Below, one piece after another: positions 58,548-64,000 of a stretch of 64,000 bases of DNA. Source of the stretch: Glandiceps talaboti (taxonomy: Eukaryota; Hemichordata; Enteropneusta; Spengelidae); the NCBI RefSeq assembly GCF_964340395.1, contig NC_135568.1, forward strand, positions 11,017,776-11,081,775, given 5' to 3'. Made by a program: the position numbers and the translations under genes. The notes under the pieces are model-generated. The model did not search any database and was not told the origin of the DNA. It was given only the letters and a program-made list of their open reading frames with translations. Numbering within the stretch: the first letter of the stretch is position 1; each line of letters begins with the position of its first letter.

Positions 58548-60935
58548 TTAACGTCCACTTCTGGTAGTAGGTCGAGAACTTATAGCTTGTTGTCGTCGTC
58601 TTGCTGCACCTCTCCTTCGCCCTTGCCTTGATGCATCTTCCCAACGTCTTCTGGCCTCTTCCTGTAATTCAGGCTCATACTGTGTCTCTTGGACTGTGCT
58701 GGGGGTTCCAGTGGCAACCCGATGATATGGCAGAAAGCAGTCCTTGCACAGGTTGATGGCACACTCCCTGCATCTGTAAACGGTAGAGACGTAGCATCCC
58801 TTTCTTGTTTTTCTTCCCATCTGGATGCAGAACCTACAGCTTGCAGCACGGGCTTGGCTGTGTATCAGTGTGTGGTTCTTGTACGTATCAAGTGGAGGTG
58901 CAGAGCTTCTCAAAGCTTGGCGTCGGGTGGTGAATCCACCAATAAGTGCCATTCCAACTTCAATCTGGAAATTCTTATGGGACTTTTTTGGATCAACTTT
59001 TTCTCTGTACATCAGCCATGCATTTGCTATTGCTGTATCTAACAGGTAGAAGAATATATACTTCCACCATTTGTGGGTTTGCCTCTGTGCTGTATAATAG
59101 CAGCGTAGCTGGTTGGCTCTGTCAACTCCACCCATGTACTGATTGTACTGGTCTACGACTTCTGGTGCAGGGAGAGAATACGGCTGTTTTCTTCCTGTTT
59201 CCCGTGAGCGAATAAATCGCACCACTCTGCGATGATTAGTTCTGTACCCCTCGTAACATGTTGTCAGCAAATTTAGGAGGTTGGAGTCTTTCCAGCTCAC
59301 CACGACCATGTTACCTTTCTGCCTCGAGACAAACTGTCCCCTCTGTAGATTCTTGATTTGGGCACTGTCAGGGTTTCTCCGAGCATTTGTGCGTAATGCA
59401 TTGGGGAAATCCCTTCTATCCTGTCTTATACTGCCAATGAGGTATGTGTCATGGTCCTCAAGCAGTGTTTGAGCCATACCAATACTGGTGTAAAAGCTGT
59501 CTGTGTACAGGGTGTGATGCTTGCCCATTACATGTTGAAGGAGATCAACACAGATTTTCTGGGTTCGAGAAACATCTCGGGAATCCCTCTCATGGCTTCC
59601 AGTGGAGGTCATGAACTTCATATTGCCAATATAGCCAGTCACAGCATCCGCCAATGCATAGACTTTGAAGCCCTTAGCTCTTGGTTTTCCCTTGATAAAT
59701 ACAGTTGGGATACCAGCAAACCTTCCTTTGTAGCCAACTATTCCTTCATCGATTGCTAGTTGTTCATGCAAGTTGTACACCGTAGTGAATTGGTCCAAGA
59801 CTGCATCTAGTATTGGTTGCACTTTGTATAAGGGTGTACGACACCTTTCCCTTGTCCGTCTACGTCCACTTGGGAGGTTAGCTGGATCTTTTGAGGGATC
59901 ATTGCAGTGAAAGTATTGCATCAACTTCTGGAAACGATTACGTGGCATTACACTGGCAATGAAATCATTTCTCAGTGTGCGATGGTGTGACCAGTAGTCT
60001 CCAATCTCTGGTTTAGGGTCTGGACCCATCAACACCATTACACCAATTAAAGCACGCATTTCATCATCCCCTACCCGTGACCAATACTTATCACGCCCAC
60101 TGCTTCGTTGCCTCCATCTAGCATAACGATTTGTTTCCCGTCTAAGTCTACGGATAAGGCGAGAGGGGAACATATGGTAGAATGCCTCTAAGGGGCGAGA
60201 TCTGGCACCCATTTCAATATTTGGACCAGGTACATCACTGTTATCAAAGGCATATGGATGACGTTCTGTCAGTCTTGGGGACCAACCATCATCCTCTACC
60301 TCACTGTCAGTTTCATCAGTATGCTCGTACTCATCAGGCTCTGAATACTCGTCATCTACCCATGTGGCTTCAATCCTTTCAAGGATACTATGTCGCACCC
60401 TCCGACGAGCCTGCTCGGTCAAACCTTGAGTATCAGATGAAAACTGTTCCTCCCCTGAGGAAGAAGGGAGACTACTTGATGACAATTCAGAAGGTATATA
60501 CTCCTCATCATCACTATCAAGACTAGAATTGTCTTGATCACTTTCTGTTCTACGTTCAGATGCAATTTCCATCATTCGGCGCCTATGAGCAGTACGTCTG
60601 GCTGTATTTTCGGCTTGCTGTTGACAGTTTCTATATACCGCACATCTCAGATAATCATCCTCACTATCAATACCTTCATCCATTGGTACTTCCCCTCTGT
60701 CTTGCTCTGGGGAGTTATGTGTCTCTGTCGCTGGGCTTGTGTTGTCATTGCCTTCCCCTGCGGGACTTGCTGGTCGAGCAACATCATTTTCATCAAATAC
60801 AAGGTGAACTCTACATGCAGTGTCACCTGATCTTGTCAATGCATCACCTGTGAGAATAGACGTTTCATTGTCAGTAATTTTAAGACTGGAAAGTTCTCGT
60901 AGAGACATGGAGCATGCAGTTTGGGGATGGGTCAT
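58548..60935 (-). CDS. piggyBac transposase (PGBD4-like, DDE_Tnp_1_7)
   Basis: 795 residues from the ATG at 60935 (MTHPQ...). The frame is open 39 codons farther upstream but that part crosses a good 3' splice site (CATTGTTATTGCAG|G at 60951), so the upstream codons are probably intron. Acidic, Ser-rich N-terminus (to about residue 220), then the transposase core with catalytic Asp in AIDEGIVGYKGR (D396), LYTDSFYTS (D479) and MGGVDRANQ (D605). A C-terminal Cys-rich domain (CRFC...CRECAINLCKDCFLPYH, residues about 700-738) and a basic tail follow. Full length for the family with no stop or frameshift. Odd: N608 replaces the Asp usual in GGVDxxDQ. Acts by excision and insertion at TTAA. Confidence 0.95.
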   Translation of the reverse strand: MTHPQTACSMSLRELSSLKITDNETSILTGDALTRSGDTACRVHLVFDENDVARPASPAGEGNDNTSPATETHNSPEQDRGEVPMDEGIDSEDDYLRCAVYRNCQQQAENTARRTAHRRRMMEIASERRTESDQDNSSLDSDDEEYIPSELSSSSLPSSSGEEQFSSDTQGLTEQARRRVRHSILERIEATWVDDEYSEPDEYEHTDETDSEVEDDGWSPRLTERHPYAFDNSDVPGPNIEMGARSRPLEAFYHMFPSRLIRRLRRETNRYARWRQRSSGRDKYWSRVGDDEMRALIGVMVLMGPDPKPEIGDYWSHHRTLRNDFIASVMPRNRFQKLMQYFHCNDPSKDPANLPSGRRRTRERCRTPLYKVQPILDAVLDQFTTVYNLHEQLAIDEGIVGYKGRFAGIPTVFIKGKPRAKGFKVYALADAVTGYIGNMKFMTSTGSHERDSRDVSRTQKICVDLLQHVMGKHHTLYTDSFYTSIGMAQTLLEDHDTYLIGSIRQDRRDFPNALRTNARRNPDSAQIKNLQRGQFVSRQKGNMVVVSWKDSNLLNLLTTCYEGYRTNHRRVVRFIRSRETGRKQPYSLPAPEVVDQYNQYMGGVDRANQLRCYYTAQRQTHKWWKYIFFYLLDTAIANAWLMYREKVDPKKSHKNFQIEVGMALIGGFTTRRQALRSSAPPLDTYKNHTLIHSQARAASCRFCIQMGRKTRKGCYVSTVYRCRECAINLCKDCFLPYHRVATGTPSTVQETQYEPELQEEARRRWEDASRQGRRRGAARRRQQAISSRPTTRSGR

Positions 60936-60950
60936 GCATTGGTTTACATC

Positions 60951-61244
60951 CTGCAATAACAATGAAGGAAACACTGTTATTGTATCTATCCATTTGTATC
61001 CAAATAAGCTTATATGCAGAAATTCATTCCAAATGATAACAATCCAAGCCATAAATTACTGCAGTGAAGTGAGATCAAGTCAAAGTCATTATCAGGCACA
61101 GTAGTCTGAATCAAACTACATTGTAATGTAGGCCAATCGGTTCAACATTTATTGTAGCAGTGCTCAGCAGGAAAAGGCTTACTTGTATTACAAGCCACCC
61201 ATGTCAGACTCATTGGAAGTGGTAAGATATTGAATTGTACTCAC
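60951..61244 (-). other. Probable intron in the 5' UTR of the transposase gene
   Basis: On the - strand, CAAC|GTGAGT (donor at 61244) and TTCATTGTTATTGCAG (acceptor at 60951) bound 294 bp. The upstream exon is noncoding in the transposase frame, which leaves the ATG at 60935 as start. Confidence 0.5.
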
Positions 61245-61599
61245 GTTGTCGATACATAGTCTGCCTTGTACTTAGACGTGTCCAGGCCAATCCAACTTGA
61301 TTTCACTCTGCTCAAAAAATGGTATCTTTTAAAAAGAAGTGACTTCTTTATAGACGCACTATTTCTCCCGTGGTTGTGGTGGAAAAGTCAGTTATTACCA
61401 TAGTAATGCTTGACTACCACCCAACTATGCCAGCATAAGTGAAGGGTGTTGACAGCCTTCCCCTCCCACAGGGGAGCTCAACATTCCTTCAAGGAGGCAA
61501 CTACAAATAATCCTGACTCGGCAGTGAAGTATGTCAGGCTTAATATACAACTAAGTTCAAGCTGGGGCTTACAGAGTATATGGTTACAAATTTTCTTTC

Positions 61600-61623
61600 G
61601 ACTACAAGTAAACTCAAATTGGG
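61600..61623 (-). repeat. Subterminal inverted block, right
   Basis: Inverse partner of 57936-57959; only 10 bp from the right end while the left copy is 34 bp from the left end, so the ends are asymmetric. Confidence 0.8.
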
Positions 61624-61633
61624 TATAACAGGA
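61619..61633 (-). repeat. piggyBac terminal inverted repeat, right
   Basis: On the - strand TCCTGTTATACCCAA, followed on the + strand by TTAA at 61634. Confidence 0.75.
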
Positions 61634-62951
61634 TTAATTACTACACATAGATATGATTATGTAATGCAAGTAGATATTGATATAAATGTGAAAATATGGT
61701 GCAGTGTTTCAATCATGAAGAAAAGAGAGTACAGTCTCTTTTATATACTTATAGAAATTACATGTACCATATCAATCATTTGATTACCGTAAATCCATGC
61801 TTAGAAAAGTCAGTGATCAAACGTTGTAGTAAGTAGGTGTACCATGTATCATTACCATATCAATTATTTGTTACCAGTAAAACTGTGCAGAGAAAATTGA
61901 ATGGTCATATTTAGGTGTACCATGTACCAGTACAAAAATCAATGATTATATACTTTTATAGACATTTGACGTATCTTGTTTATCATTTAGTTATGGTAAT
62001 AAACAATGTAGGAAAGATCTGCGACTATAAATTTAGATTTTTCTTACTCATTAATTAAATTTTACACTCAGAAACTGTAATCACAGAACACCCTGAATTG
62101 ATATTTATTTCAATTCATTTTAATATCTCTATTTTATTTTATTTAGTTGTAATAAAAGTCTGTGAATTAAACTCTTTCGAATTAGAAAGAATAGATTCTG
62201 ATACTGAAATATGGATCTTTATTTTAGGAAAACTTATTCAAAAGCTCTGACTAGTAGGATTTCCTTTGTGACAGATGTTAGGAAATTTAACAAAAAACAT
62301 CACATGAAGGATCGCATCCTAAATTCACCATATGTTAAAATAGTAGAAAGTCGACTACATAGTACATAGAAAGAACAAAAAAAAACGAAGTTGTAGATTT
62401 CCTTACACTATTTATAATCACACACCATTTATAGTAGCAGTTATGAATTAATTGATAGTTTATACGTCATAGATTTGCAAGGACTAGATATAGTAATGGT
62501 AGTTGGATAAATTGGACTTTGTCCAACTTTGTCACTCATGTGATGGATGACTTACCATGTAAAATATGTTGGTCATGCAAATACAACAGCGGCAATAAAC
62601 TGAAAATTCATCACAGCATGTAAGCTATTGAATAGACATAGGTGTAATTACTGTGAAATACTAAATTTTCATGTAGAATTTATTTTCACTGTTTTTTGCT
62701 GGTGTAGTTCTCCACTAATATAAATTCCCCTTGAAATTACTTGTTATTCATAGCTACCATGTATACTTTCCTAGATCAGTGAAAATTAGGTCCAGGAAAT
62801 ATAGCCAATTTCTATTTTCAGTGAAAAATAAATCCCTTGAAAATATAATATTTGACAATATTCTCACAGTAGGGTGGTTTTTCTGATAGCTAGTTTTTCT
62901 CAAGCAGGCATACACTATCTTGATTACAAGGTGATTACAACCCATAACACC

Positions 62952-63142
62952 AAAGCATTTTCTGTATGTACTACAATCGTTTATAGCATTCATATTAAGT
63001 GTAAAAATATACTGTCTCATTTGCTAATTGACCGCATTAGAAAGGCCACATGCTAGGCTTGTAAATAAACCAATTGAAACAGTATACTTTTACACTTAAT
63101 ATGAATGCGATAAACGAGTGTAGCACATAGAGAAAGTGCTTT
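62952..63142. mobile_element. Foldback element, 191 bp
   Basis: Left arm AAAGCATTTTCTGTATGTAC...CATTCATATTAAGTGTAAAA is complementary to right arm TTTTACACTTAATATGAATG...GAAAGTGCTTT; arms about 65 nt. No ORF. Confidence 0.8.
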
Positions 63143-63459
63143 ACTTCAGTGTTACTCGTTTTATATCCATACAACAGAGGCACTGCTATAATCCACTTGT
63201 GTAATCTACCACATCCAACAACAATAATTTCAGTTTGTTTTGTGTCTATCTTAGTAAGCCTAAAGATGGTACACCAAATAGAACAAGGTAAACAGAACTT
63301 GGGATCGGTAGGAACTATACATAGTGATTGATATGTACCGTATCTTGTTTCTCAACTAACAATAGCACTTTACTTAGACATCCATATCAGACAGTTACTG
63401 GAATTTAAAAAGTACTATTTTCTCATCATAAGCTATATTTCTTATGCCTTCTTCGACAG

Positions 63460-63574
63460 ACTTGCAGCACTGCATAAAAGTGGCGAGGAAGAATGGAAAA
63501 AGAGAGTTAGTAAAGAAGACTTGTATTCAAAAGATGTCAATGAAAATGGGGAAGAGGCAAAGCCTAAGGAAAAG
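63460..63574 (+). CDS. SVIL: SVIL exon m: KSGEEEW motif
   Basis: Acceptor CCTTCTTCGACAG at 63459, donor GAAAAG|GTAAAA at 63575; one base in, phase 0 out. Reads LAALHKSGEEEWKKRVSK then EDLYSKDVNENGEEAKPKEK. The first part is a clear match to the LALLKKSGEEDWRNRLSR segment of human supervillin, before the gelsolin-like part. Confidence 0.92.
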
Positions 63575-63968
63575 GTAAAAAAAAATAAACCACATAATTG
63601 AGACTTTCATCATGCAATGATTTAAACCACATACATATGTGGGTGACCCTATATTAGGTTTGAATTTATTTTGGTTGCATTCTCTGGTGGCTCTTTTCCT
63701 CCAGTTGAGATGAAATCTGAATGGAAATGTTTTCTATTAGATATGAAGTATCTCTTCTCACTCATTTTCAGAAAGCAAATGAATAGAACCATAGTATTTT
63801 ACAGTTGTGAATAGCGCCCTCATTGATGATATTGTGTGAACATTTGTTTTTTGCTTGTTCTCTCTATGTATGATCAGGTAAATATTTTCCGAAAAAGTCC
63901 TAACTTTTCACTAAATAAGTGGAAATGACAACTTCAATTTGACTGTTTTTGTGAATATTTTTTCCTAG
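63575..63968. other. Intron m-n
   Basis: 394 bp, AT-rich, no feature recognised. Confidence 0.6.
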
Positions 63969-64000
63969 CAGGCAAAGACAAATGGAGGCCTAACACGTCC
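63969..64000 (+). CDS. SVIL: SVIL exon n, partial, tandem acceptor
   Basis: TTTTCCTAGCAG gives two AGs three bases apart, so the exon starts at 63969 (CAG GCA AAG) or 63972 (GCA AAG). Both keep phase 0 after exon m and read (Q)AKTNGGLTRP up to the window edge. Too short for a motif match; based on phase, splice site and position. Confidence 0.55.

Larger units (their letters stand above)
57902..61633 (-). mobile_element. piggyBac transposon, apparently complete
   Basis: 3,732 bp bounded on both sides by TTAA (57898-57901 and 61634-61637), the piggyBac target duplication. Terminal repeats: left TCCTCTATTTCCCAA, right (inverted) TCCTGTTATACCCAA, 11 of 15 identical. A subterminal inverted block TTGARTTTACTTGTAGT is at 57936-57959 and 61600-61623. 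Left and right non-coding ends contain further ACTACAA and AAGTTGG motifs, likely transposase-binding repeats. One uninterrupted transposase frame on the - strand. Antisense to SVIL. Confidence 0.9.
57317..63459. other. Intron l-m containing a piggyBac element
   Basis: 57902-61633 is a piggyBac transposon in antisense. A foldback element is at 62952-63142. The remaining flanks (57317-57897, 61638-62951, 63143-63459) are AT-rich without recognisable features. Confidence 0.8.
4755..64000 (+). other. SVIL: Supervillin (SVIL) orthologue, 5' part of the gene (14 coding exons)
   Basis: Fourteen exons with AG/GT borders join in one continuous frame of about 2,570 residues. The product matches the N-terminal third of vertebrate supervillin, a membrane-associated scaffold that binds F-actin and myosin II at the cell cortex, invadosomes and cytokinetic furrow. 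Motifs appear in the same order as in the human protein: a DPxSP segment, the RxAxYKxxRRxxLAExYG basic motif, TQP[IV]T motifs paired with LSxxxKxxLF motifs, an [GS]ILK region, and the LxxLxKSGEExWxxR motif. The segment is much longer than the corresponding human one because exons 3, 6, 8 and 10 are expanded. Gelsolin repeats and headpiece are not in the window. The first coding exon with the start codon is not identified. Confidence 0.9.

Noticed and set aside
58689-60853. + strand ORFs of about 90-117 codons over the transposase
   Set aside because: Shadows of the - strand transposase gene.

Overview
The window is eukaryotic, AT-rich and intron-dominated. It carries the 5' part of one large, multi-exon gene on the + strand, identified as a supervillin (SVIL) orthologue. 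Organism: an invertebrate animal, probably marine (deuterostome or lophotrochozoan). This rests on consensus GT-AG introns, tRNA-derived SINEs, several MITE families, a piggyBac transposon and a supervillin that is recognisable but heavily diverged. I cannot resolve the phylum.

SVIL layout. Fourteen coding exons can be joined without a frame break: 4755-4851, 6974-7059, 9662-11606, 15422-15499, 18431-18534, 20125-21369, 22194-22354, 23148-25498, 26382-26474, 32148-33219, 35268-35422, 57146-57316, 63460-63574, and a last exon starting at 63969 or 63972 that runs off the window. Together they encode about 2,570 residues, all corresponding to the disordered N-terminal third of vertebrate supervillin. 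The gelsolin-like repeats and villin headpiece must lie beyond 64000. Diagnostic blocks are the basic KRMAEYKEKRRKELAERYG motif (exon 3), repeated TQP[IV]T motifs (exons 10 and 12), LSLAEKMKLF-like motifs (exon 10) and the LAALHKSGEEEWKKR motif (exon 13). The start codon was not found; the true first exon is upstream of 4755 or outside the window. Three exons grew by internal duplication: exon 3 (about 33-aa repeats), exon 6 (a 318-bp near-identical duplication) and exons 10-11 (a 19-residue-period array of GILK/SILK motifs).

Possible internal promoters. Two short ATG-initiated segments in large introns end in good donors whose phase matches the next SVIL exon: 30798-30868 (hydrophobic leader, would join exon 10) and 39492-39553 (TATA box and CCACCATG context, would join exon 12). 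They are candidate alternative first exons.

Introns. They hold tandem arrays (about 190 bp at 8.3-9.4 kb, about 54 bp at 6.0-6.8 kb, and others), microsatellites, two tRNA-SINEs, a TTTAAAGGCCCA-bounded MITE family in nine or more copies, hAT-like MITEs, and three long foldback elements. Intron 12 contains an apparently complete piggyBac element (57902-61633) inserted antisense at a TTAA, with an uninterrupted transposase reading frame. Intron 6 has a decayed copy of part of exon 6, and exon 11 is preceded by decayed copies of its own 5' end. These suggest that this part of the gene has been evolving by local duplication and decay.
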